Shown here one piece after another: positions 1 through 6,218 of a stretch of 9,452 nt of DNA (position 1 is the stretch's first letter; each line of letters begins with the position of its first letter). The notes below the pieces were generated by a model. The model was not told where the DNA came from, made no database searches, and saw only the letters and a list, made by a program, of their open reading frames with translations. A program made the position numbers and the translations under genes. Location: the NCBI GenBank assembly GCA_903893935.1, contig CAITOD010000626.1:1-9452 (forward strand), in the 5' to 3' direction. The stretch is from an uncultured Sphingomonadales bacterium. Its GTDB lineage: Bacteria; Pseudomonadota; Alphaproteobacteria; Sphingomonadales; Sphingomonadaceae.

Positions 1-59
1 ATCAGGGCGCCGCCGCCCAGCACCGTCCACGGTGTGAAATGAACCCAATCGATCTGCAT
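1..59 (-). CDS. YeeE/YedE-like membrane protein, N-terminal fragment (runs off left edge)
   Basis: Only about 19 codons are visible. They begin at an ATG on the minus strand and read MQIDWVHFTPWTVLGGGALI, the last residue from a codon cut by the edge. A short lead with an F-T-P-W motif followed by a small-residue, Gly-rich first helix (GGGALI) is typical of the start of YeeE/YedE (DUF395) proteins. These are multi-pass inner-membrane proteins, some of which import thiosulfate or other sulfur compounds. A Shine-Dalgarno match GGAGGG at 70-65 sits 5 nt before the ATG and fixes the start. A terminator-like hairpin separates the gene from the large kinase gene upstream, so it probably has its own promoter. 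The family call rests on a very short stretch and could be wrong. That a membrane protein starts here is more secure. Confidence 0.55.
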   Translation of the reverse strand, partial: MQIDWVHFTPWTVLGGGAL

Positions 60-64
60 CGCCG

Positions 65-70
65 CCCTCC
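65..70 (-). promoter_or_regulatory. Ribosome binding site of the left-edge gene, inside a small inverted repeat
   Basis: On the minus strand GGAGGG lies 5 nt before the ATG at 59. The GAGGG part (69-65) can pair with CCCTC (81-77) across a 7-nt spacer, so the ribosome binding site could be partly hidden in a short hairpin. The pairing is read directly from the sequence. Any regulatory role is inference. Confidence 0.5.
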
Positions 71-82
71 GAAACCGAGGGC

Positions 83-88
83 ATGATA
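83..88 (-). promoter_or_regulatory. Possible -10 element (TATCAT) for the left-edge gene
   Basis: TATCAT on the minus strand lies 23 nt before the ATG, a sensible distance for a short leader, in a locally AT-rich stretch between the terminator and the gene. I find no convincing -35 hexamer at 16-18 nt, so this is only a weak candidate. The gene appears to need a promoter here because of the terminator just upstream. Confidence 0.25.
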
Positions 89-113
89 CCTGATAAATTC
101 CTGTCGACATGAG

Positions 114-153
114 CAAAAATAACGCCGCGGACCCGCGAACAATCGCGGTCCGC
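114..153 (-). terminator. Rho-independent terminator after the hybrid kinase gene
   Basis: The stem arms are 153-143 and 138-127: 5 bp, a one-base bulge at 132, then 6 bp, almost all G-C, closing a 4-nt loop (142-139). On the minus strand it is followed by GGCGTT and then ATTTTTG, so a T run lies about 6 nt after the stem. The hairpin starts 10 nt past the kinase stop codon at 164-166. Strength of the stem and position support termination. The gap before the T run lowers confidence slightly. Confidence 0.65.
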
Positions 154-163
154 AGAACTGCGG

Positions 164-3100
164 TCACTTGATTGCCGCAACCGCCAAACGCGCGAGCGCT
201 GGGAGCGATTTAACGCCGGTGCGTTTCATGATCGCGGCGCGGTGGTTTTCGACCGTGCGCTGGCTGATGCCGAGATCGGCCGCGATGTTCTTGCTGGGGT
301 GCCCGGCCAGCACCATCGTCATCACCTGTTTCTGCCGCGCGGTAAGCGCCGCCACGCGTTGCGCGGTATCGGCCTGCGCTTCATCGTCGAGGCGGATGCC
401 GTGCGATTGCGCGCTCGCACGGCCGATGCTGGAGAGCAGTTCGGCGCTGGCGACCGGCTTTTCGATGAATTCGCAAGCGCCCGCGCGCATCGCATCGACC
501 GCCAGCCCGACATCGCCGTCGCCGGTGATCATGATGACAGGCACATTGTCGCCGCGCGCGCGCAACGTCGCAAGCAGGCCGATCCCGCTCAGCCCGGGCA
601 GGCGCGCATCGACCAGCAGGCAGCCGGCGGTGCCTGGACGATAGGCAGCGAGGAACGTCTCGGCGCTGGCAAAATCCTCGACTTTGCAGCCATGGCTGAC
701 CAGCAGTTCGCACAGCGACAGGCGGACATCGGGCTCGTCGTCGATAACATAGATCACGCGCATCGCTGCCGGGACTGGCTCCGACGGGGCAGGTGCGGCA
801 CCCGCGCGCAGCTGCGCAATCGCCGCCATCAGCACTTTCGATTCGACCGGCTTGCTCATGTGCACACACGGCCCGCGTGCGGCATCGACGCCCGCAATCC
901 GTGCCACCGCTTCGGTCGAGATGTCGCCGGTCAGGATGATCGCCGGCAGGTTTTGCGCCAGCATCGTGCGCAGGCGGATCAGCAGATCGACCCCGGTCTG
1001 GCCGGAAGGCAGATTGTAGTCGGTCAGCAGGATATCGGGCCGGATCGCGCTTTGCGCGATCAGCGCGACGGCCGCATCGCTGTCGGGCGCGCTGGTGACG
1101 CTGTGGCCGGCGAACTTGAGGAGTTGCGACAGGAGATCGCGCAGATCGGGATCGTCTTCGACCACCATGATGGCGGCGCCATCGGGTTTGGTCCGGGCGG
1201 CCGGTTCGCTGGGGAGGTGATCCGGCACGGGCGGCAGCGCGGGGGTTACGCAGCATGGCACGGTAACCATAAACACCGATCCTTTGTCCGGCGCTGATCG
1301 CACATCAATGGTATGGCCAAGCAATCCGCACAGCCGCCGTACAATCGCCAGACCCAGACCGAGCCCGCGGCTGCGATCGCGCGCAGGATTGTCGACCTGG
1401 TGGAATTCGTCGAAAATCGCCTGCAACTGGCTGGCCTCGATGCCGATGCCGCTGTCGCGCACTTCGATGCACAGACTGTCGCCGCGACGCCGGCAGGCGA
1501 CCATCACGCGCCCGTGCGGGGTGCATTTGATCGCATTGCCGACCAGATTGCGCAAGATCTGCTTGAGCAGCATCGGATCGCTGTCGACCACCGCCGCGCA
1601 ATGCGGCATCACCAGCACGAGATCGTGCGCCTGGGCGAGCGGGGCAAATTCCTCGCGCAGCCGATCGAGCGTCTGGTCGATCGGAAATTGCGTGCGTTGT
1701 GGATTGATCGCGCCGACTTCGATCTGGTTGATGTTGAGCAGCGCATCGAGCATGCCCGACAGCGCGCGCAGGGTCTTGTCGAACCGGGTGAACAGCGCAT
1801 TGGCGGCATCGCCCGTGACAATCTGTTCGAGCTGTTCCTTGAGCAGCGACAGCACTTGCAGCGGCTGGCGCAAATCGTGGCTGGCAGCGGCGAGAAAGCG
1901 CGATTTGGCGACATTGGCGCGATCGGCTTCGTGCTTGGCGGTTTCGAGCGAGCCGATGATCAGCTTGCGATCGGTAATGTCGGCAAACGTGATGACCACG
2001 CCGTCGATCCGGCTGTCGTGAGTGCGATAGGGAAAGATCCGCCGCATGAACCACACCGTGTCGGCCGGCGTGGCCCCCGGCACCATCACTTCGCGCTCGA
2101 TCGGCGCGCCTTCGCCCAGCACTTTGCGCGCATCGACCAGCAGCGCCGGATCGTCGGCAACCGGGCGCAGATCGGCAAGCGGGCGGCCGAGATCGCTGGC
2201 AATGACATTGAACAGCGGCTTGATCGCGGGCGTAAAGAAGCGGATATGCAAGCCGGTATCGAGGAACATCGTGCCGATATTGGTGCTGGTCAGCACATTG
2301 CGCAGATCGTCGGAGGCGAGCCGCTGGCGATCGAGCGTTTCCTGAAGCTGGCCGTTGAGCGCGGTCAGTTCCTCGTTGAGCGATTGCAGTTCCTCTTTGG
2401 AGGTCAGCAATTCCTCGTTGGCGGACTGGAATTCCTCGTTGACCGACAAGGCTTCCTCATTGATTGCCTTGTGTTCCTGGTTGGTTATCTCGCGTTGCTG
2501 CAAAGCGGCCTGAAATTCTGCCTGGGTTTCGAGCAGTTCGGCTTCGAGCTCGGCAATGCGCGCGGTATCGGCGGTCGTGTGGGAGCCCGCACCATCGCTG
2601 CCCGCGATCGGCGCTTCGATGAAGCAGACGAGCATCAGTTCCTCGCCCGCTTCGACCAGGCTTTCGACTTCGATGCGGAAGCGGAATTGCGCGCCATCGA
2701 GCCCGGCGCGCACGGTTCCGCCGTCGACGTGCTGTTCACCCGCGATCGCGCGCGCAATGGCGCGGCGCAAGCGCGAGCGCAGCCCGGGCGAGGCCATCGC
2801 CAGCAGGTCGAGCGTTGCATAGCCGGGTGCCACGCGCAGATAGCGCCCGGTCGGTCCGGTCGAAAACAGGCATTCGTTCTGGCGGTTGATCAGCACTGCC
2901 GCCGGCGCATGGCGCGAAAGCACCGCGCGGTGGCAGATATCGGCGAAGCTCGCCTCGCGCCCGGCGGCGGCCTGGCCTTCGACCGGTTCGAGCCGGGGCT
3001 GCTTGTCGTCCATCGTGAACGCATAGCCGGCATCGCCCGGCCGGCTGTGCGCGACCGCACGGTAGCAGCATTCGACACCGGGCACCGGGGCAAACCGGTC

Positions 3101-4498
3101 TTCGGACTTGCCCACTGTTTCCGATGTGCCGAGCACCAGCGTGCCGCCTTCGCGCAAGGCGAAATGGAACAGCGCCAGCACTTTGGCCTGCGCCTGCAAA
3201 TTCAGATAGATCAGCAGGTTGCGGCAACTGATCAGATTTATGCGGGAAAACGGCGGGTCGGTCAGCACGTCCTGGACCGAAAACACCACTTGCGCGCGCA
3301 AGCTCGCGACAACGCGGTAGCCCGATGGTTCGGCGACGAAATGGCGCTTCAGCCGATCCGCCGTTACATGCGCGGCAATCTCGAGCGGATAGAACCCGTC
3401 GCGTGCGGTGGCAATCGCATCGGGATCGAGGTCGGAGGCAAACACCTGCAACTTGATGTCGCGCCGCGTCGCTGCAATCGCATCGTGGCAGACGATCGCC
3501 ATTGAATAGGCTTCTTCGCCGGTGCTGCATCCGGCCACCCAGATCCGCAGCGTCTGCCCGGGCAGCAGATTGGCGATCGCTTCGGGTAGCACGGTGCTTT
3601 CCAGCCGGTCGAACATGCGCGGATCGCGAAAGAACGACGTCACGTTGATCAGCAGGTCGCTGACCAGCAGCGCACATTCGCCCGGTTCATCGCGTAACTG
3701 GTCGAGATAGGCCGCGGTATCGTCGGCCGGGATCGCCATCAGCCCCATGCGCCGCGCGATCCGCCGCGCCATCGTGCCGGGCTTGTAGGGCCGGAAATCG
3801 TGCCCGGTGCGCGCGTGCAGGTGGTCGAGGATTTCGGCAATCTGCGCGGCTTCGTCGCGCTGGTGCGCCTCGCTGGTCTGTGCCGGCGCTTGCGACAGGC
3901 GCTCGGCAAACGCAGCGAACGTGGCCGGCATTTCGGCCAGGCACAGCACGTGATCGACGACACCGGTGGCGATCGCGCTGCCGGGCATGCCGGGGTATTC
4001 GGCTTCTTCAAGCGCCTGCGCGATCACGCAGCCGCCGGCCTGGCGCAGCGCGGGCAGCGCGGCACTGCCGTCCTGCCCGGTGCCCGACAGGATCACCGCG
4101 ATTGTCTGCGGCCCGCACGCGCGGGCGAGCGATTTGAGCAGCCGGTCGAACGGCAGCCGCGCGCCGTGCAACGTATCGGGCACAGTCACATGGATCACAC
4201 CGGTGCGGACCGAAAGATAGCACCCGGGGGGGATGACATAGACATAGTTCGCCGACAGCACGCGGCCGTCGCTCGCCTCGACCACGGTCATTGCCGTGCG
4301 CTGGCCAAGCAATTCGACCATCAGGCTTTTGTGCGTCGGATCGAGGTGCTGGACGACAATGAACGCCATGCCGGGCGCCGCCGGCAAGGCGTCGAACAAC
4401 CGCGAGGTCGCTTCCAGCCCGCCGGCTGAGGCGCCGATGGCGACGATCGGCAGATTTTCGCGAAGTGGCGGCTTGGCCGAGCGTTCGGTTTCGATCAA
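164..4498 (-). CDS. CheB-CheR-PAS-histidine kinase-REC-REC-LuxR/FixJ hybrid signalling protein
   Basis: This 1444-residue protein joins a whole signalling pathway in one chain. Residues 15-200 are a CheB methylesterase domain with the triad Ser24 (GASAGG), His51 and Asp143 and no receiver of its own. Residues 215-485 are a CheR methyltransferase with the SAM loop AGCSTGEEAYS (322-332) and the CRNLLIYL motif (425-432). A weak PAS-like region (520-630) precedes a coiled coil rich in NEE/NEEL repeats (645-735) and a PAS domain (735-845). The kinase core has His874 in ASHDLRQPL, an N box around Asn984/Asn988, and G boxes DSGIGI and GLGLGL (1015-1050). Receiver 1 has Asp1160 and Lys1216. Receiver 2 has Asp1297 and Lys1347 and is followed by a LuxR-type HTH (1380-1440). 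The start is TTG. The only in-frame codons back to a TAA at 4517-4519 include no ATG or GTG. No transmembrane segment is seen, so it is probably cytoplasmic. CheB/CheR-PAS-kinase hybrids are common in alphaproteobacteria; an added FixJ-like output is less so. Confidence 0.93.
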   Translation of the reverse strand: MIETERSAKPPLRENLPIVAIGASAGGLEATSRLFDALPAAPGMAFIVVQHLDPTHKSLMVELLGQRTAMTVVEASDGRVLSANYVYVIPPGCYLSVRTGVIHVTVPDTLHGARLPFDRLLKSLARACGPQTIAVILSGTGQDGSAALPALRQAGGCVIAQALEEAEYPGMPGSAIATGVVDHVLCLAEMPATFAAFAERLSQAPAQTSEAHQRDEAAQIAEILDHLHARTGHDFRPYKPGTMARRIARRMGLMAIPADDTAAYLDQLRDEPGECALLVSDLLINVTSFFRDPRMFDRLESTVLPEAIANLLPGQTLRIWVAGCSTGEEAYSMAIVCHDAIAATRRDIKLQVFASDLDPDAIATARDGFYPLEIAAHVTADRLKRHFVAEPSGYRVVASLRAQVVFSVQDVLTDPPFSRINLISCRNLLIYLNLQAQAKVLALFHFALREGGTLVLGTSETVGKSEDRFAPVPGVECCYRAVAHSRPGDAGYAFTMDDKQPRLEPVEGQAAAGREASFADICHRAVLSRHAPAAVLINRQNECLFSTGPTGRYLRVAPGYATLDLLAMASPGLRSRLRRAIARAIAGEQHVDGGTVRAGLDGAQFRFRIEVESLVEAGEELMLVCFIEAPIAGSDGAGSHTTADTARIAELEAELLETQAEFQAALQQREITNQEHKAINEEALSVNEEFQSANEELLTSKEELQSLNEELTALNGQLQETLDRQRLASDDLRNVLTSTNIGTMFLDTGLHIRFFTPAIKPLFNVIASDLGRPLADLRPVADDPALLVDARKVLGEGAPIEREVMVPGATPADTVWFMRRIFPYRTHDSRIDGVVITFADITDRKLIIGSLETAKHEADRANVAKSRFLAAASHDLRQPLQVLSLLKEQLEQIVTGDAANALFTRFDKTLRALSGMLDALLNINQIEVGAINPQRTQFPIDQTLDRLREEFAPLAQAHDLVLVMPHCAAVVDSDPMLLKQILRNLVGNAIKCTPHGRVMVACRRRGDSLCIEVRDSGIGIEASQLQAIFDEFHQVDNPARDRSRGLGLGLAIVRRLCGLLGHTIDVRSAPDKGSVFMVTVPCCVTPALPPVPDHLPSEPAARTKPDGAAIMVVEDDPDLRDLLSQLLKFAGHSVTSAPDSDAAVALIAQSAIRPDILLTDYNLPSGQTGVDLLIRLRTMLAQNLPAIILTGDISTEAVARIAGVDAARGPCVHMSKPVESKVLMAAIAQLRAGAAPAPSEPVPAAMRVIYVIDDEPDVRLSLCELLVSHGCKVEDFASAETFLAAYRPGTAGCLLVDARLPGLSGIGLLATLRARGDNVPVIMITGDGDVGLAVDAMRAGACEFIEKPVASAELLSSIGRASAQSHGIRLDDEAQADTAQRVAALTARQKQVMTMVLAGHPSKNIAADLGISQRTVENHRAAIMKRTGVKSLPALARLAVAAIK

Positions 4499-4536
4499 CG
4501 GCTCAGCGATTGCGGGTTAAGCGCGGTACAAGTCAT
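4495..4536 (-). CDS. 13-codon leader reading frame overlapping the kinase start
   Basis: An ATG at 4536 starts a short frame encoding MTCTALNPQSLSR. It is preceded at 6 nt by AAAGGGG, a good Shine-Dalgarno match. Its TGA stop (4497-4495) overlaps the TTG start of the kinase (4498-4496) as TTGA. The kinase start has no comparable ribosome binding site, so the arrangement suggests translational coupling: ribosomes load at the leader and restart at TTG. Alternatively the leader is the true N-terminus of the kinase and one base is missing or extra. There is no independent evidence that the peptide is made. Confidence 0.4.
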   Translation of the reverse strand: MTCTALNPQSLSR

Positions 4537-4554
4537 GGGTGACCCCTTTCAGCC

Positions 4555-4563
4555 AGTATACCA
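4555..4563 (-). promoter_or_regulatory. Extended -10 promoter candidate for the hybrid kinase
   Basis: Reading the minus strand, TGGTATACT is an exact extended -10 (TGn followed by TATACT). It lies 18 nt before the ATG of the leader frame and 56 nt before the kinase TTG, so a transcript would start just ahead of the leader's ribosome binding site. No good -35 is present at 17 nt; TGGCAG at 19 nt is weak. An extended -10 can work without one. This would allow the kinase to be transcribed apart from the upstream genes. Confidence 0.45.
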
Positions 4564-4598
4564 CGGGCCGCACGCGCGCCTGCCATGGATAATTGTAA

Positions 4599-4790
4599 TC
4601 ATTTGCCGATGTGCAGCGTGGTCAGATAATCGGCGATGCCGAACACTTTGAGCAGCCACAGCACGGTGACAATGACCACGACGCCGTTGAGGATCTGCTT
4701 GATCCGGCCGTCCATCGGAATCATCGAGTTGATCAGCCCGAGGATGACCCCGATCACAATCAGGGCGATAATGACACTGATCAAAGGCAT
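4599..4790 (-). CDS. Thivi_2564-like small membrane protein (63 residues)
   Basis: This small hydrophobic protein has two predicted membrane helices: residues about 3-22 (LISVIIALIVIGVILGLINS) and about 34-50 (LNGVVVIVTVLWLLKVF). A short polar turn with the motif IPMDGRIKQIL separates them. That pattern matches the Thivi_2564 family of small bacterial membrane proteins, whose function is not known. I place the start at the ATG at 4790. AGGAG at 4802-4798 is 7 nt from it, the ideal distance, whereas the in-frame TTG at 4796 would be only 1 nt away. The gene follows the GH130 gene after 119 bp and precedes the kinase leader by 62 bp, with the same orientation. No terminator with a T run separates it from the kinase, so read-through into the kinase is possible. 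Confidence 0.8.
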   Translation of the reverse strand: MPLISVIIALIVIGVILGLINSMIPMDGRIKQILNGVVVIVTVLWLLKVFGIADYLTTLHIGK

Positions 4791-4860
4791 CGGCAAACTC
4801 CTGCAGAAAGGTATGGCGCCCGACCGCGGGGGGCAGGAGGCCGGGCGCCGCCCCGGGGGA

Positions 4861-4883
4861 GGGGCCTATGCTCCATAGACCCC
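4861..4883 (-). repeat. Compact hairpin between the GH130 and small membrane protein genes
   Basis: On the minus strand GGGG-T-CTATG and CATAG-G-CCCC flank a GAG loop, giving a 10-bp stem with one G-T wobble. The sequence after it (4860-4830) is extremely G/C-rich and can fold further. No T run follows, so it is not a standard intrinsic terminator. It could be a barrier protecting the GH130 mRNA end, a pause or processing site, or part of the leader of the small gene. Confidence 0.5.
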
Positions 4884-4909
4884 GGGGCCGCGCGCAAAAG
4901 CTTCGGAAT

Positions 4910-6211
4910 CTACCCAAGTTCCAGTCCGTCGCGCAAGATCGCGACCAGCCGGTCGATGCGGATAGTGGCAAACGTCGAATAAGTGTCGCAGATCGCATAA
5001 GGCAGCACCACCAGATCGCCCCATCGCAGCGCGCCGCACGAATAGACCACATTGGGCACATAGCCCTCGCGTTCGGGTTTTTCCGGCTGCACCAATGGCA
5101 GCCGCGAGCGGCCGATCACTTTTGTCGGGTCGTGCTTGTCGAGCAGCACCGCACCGATCGAATAGTGCCGCACCGGGCCGACGCCGTGCGTAAACAGCAG
5201 CCAGCCTTCGTCGAGTTCGACCGGCGAACCGCAATTGCCGATCTGGACGAATTCCCACGGATATTTGGGAGCCAGCAGCGGCGTTCCCTCGTTCCATTCG
5301 AGCAAGTCGTCGGAAAAAACCAGATGCAGGCTTTCGTTGTCATACCGCGCGATCATTGCATAGCGGCCGTCGATCCGCCGCGGGAAAAGCGCCATGCCCT
5401 TGTTCCGCGCGGCAGGCCCGTGCAGCGGCCGCATCCTGAACGACAGAAAATCGCGCGTTTCGATGAGTTCCGACCGGATCGCGCGCCCGTCATAGGCGGT
5501 ATACGTGGCATAGTACGTCGTTTCGCCGGCATCGGTGAAGGCCACGAACCGCGCGTCTTCGATGCCGTTCGATTGCGCCTCGGTCACCGGAAAAATCACC
5601 CGTTCCGAAATCGCGCTCTCGCTCGCGAACACCAGATCGACCTGATCGCCGGTGCGCGCGGTAACCAGCGGCAGCGACGACAACTGCGCCGACGCATCGA
5701 CGCTGATTGCCCCATGCGCGGCGATCGTGCCCGACCGGAAAGTCAGCGACGATATGTGCCCTTCGCCAACCGCTCGCAGCGACAGGATAAAGCGCAAGGC
5801 GCCCGGTGCGACCCCGCTCTGATCAGGGTGCGGCACGATGCTCGGGTTGAACAGCGCAGCCGCTTCAAAGCTGTATTCGTGCAGGAAATAAGCCCCGAAC
5901 AGGCGGCGCTTGACCGGCGAAAGCGCCGGATGTCCACCCAGCGACCACGCCATCTGTTCGGCGCGGTGATCAAATATCTGTGGCAGATTGCGGTGGCGAT
6001 CGTCGAAATTGTCGAGCGTTCCGGCCAGCACCATCGCCGCTTCGGTTTCGCTCAGCGCCTGCAGGCGATCGATCAGGTGGTCGACCCGGGTCTTGTCGAT
6101 CGGCGACAGGTCGCGCGGCTCGACCGCGGGGCGGAACGAGCGCACCACGACCCGCGCCGGGTCGGGCCGCAAGTGCAAGGCCTGGCGGTTGATAAACGAT
6201 AGGCTTGGCAT
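4910..6211 (-). CDS. GH130-family glycosidase/mannoside phosphorylase-like protein
   Basis: This 433-residue protein has a helical N-terminal part (about 1-110) and a five-bladed beta-propeller region typical of GH130. Family marks include FNPSIVPHPDQ (121-131), SLRAVGEGHISS (144-155), GIEDARF (216-222), IGNCGSP (324-330) and GYVPNVVYSCG (383-393). GH130 enzymes split beta-mannosidic bonds by phosphorolysis or hydrolysis. The Asp in the ED-x-R motif (Asp219 here) corresponds to the usual general acid, although many members have Pro where this protein has Ala220. There is no signal peptide, so it should be cytoplasmic. It starts 7 nt after the TAG of the glycosyltransferase with a modest AGAG ribosome binding site, implying one operon and probable coupling. 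The substrate cannot be told from sequence. The N-terminal helical extension marks a subgroup distinct from the classic mannosylglucose phosphorylases. Confidence 0.85.
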   Translation of the reverse strand: MPSLSFINRQALHLRPDPARVVVRSFRPAVEPRDLSPIDKTRVDHLIDRLQALSETEAAMVLAGTLDNFDDRHRNLPQIFDHRAEQMAWSLGGHPALSPVKRRLFGAYFLHEYSFEAAALFNPSIVPHPDQSGVAPGALRFILSLRAVGEGHISSLTFRSGTIAAHGAISVDASAQLSSLPLVTARTGDQVDLVFASESAISERVIFPVTEAQSNGIEDARFVAFTDAGETTYYATYTAYDGRAIRSELIETRDFLSFRMRPLHGPAARNKGMALFPRRIDGRYAMIARYDNESLHLVFSDDLLEWNEGTPLLAPKYPWEFVQIGNCGSPVELDEGWLLFTHGVGPVRHYSIGAVLLDKHDPTKVIGRSRLPLVQPEKPEREGYVPNVVYSCGALRWGDLVVLPYAICDTYSTFATIRIDRLVAILRDGLELG

Positions 6212-6218
6212 GGTGTCT

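Noticed and set aside
381..1256. A 291-codon minus-strand frame overlapping the receiver/HTH part of the kinase
   Set aside because: Arg-rich frame-shifted shadow of the kinase. The kinase frame carries intact REC and LuxR motifs throughout.
2341..2520. Repetitive tract of related short units (cctcgttg/cctcattg and similar) that looks like a DNA repeat
   Set aside because: It encodes the NEE/NEEL heptad coiled coil of the kinase. The repetition comes from the protein, not from a mobile or CRISPR repeat.
1313..3505. A 730-codon open frame on the plus strand opposite the hybrid kinase
   Set aside because: It lies wholly inside the kinase gene, is low in domain-like pattern, and repeats (QFLVE, FLVGG) mirror the antisense of the kinase's NEE coiled coil.
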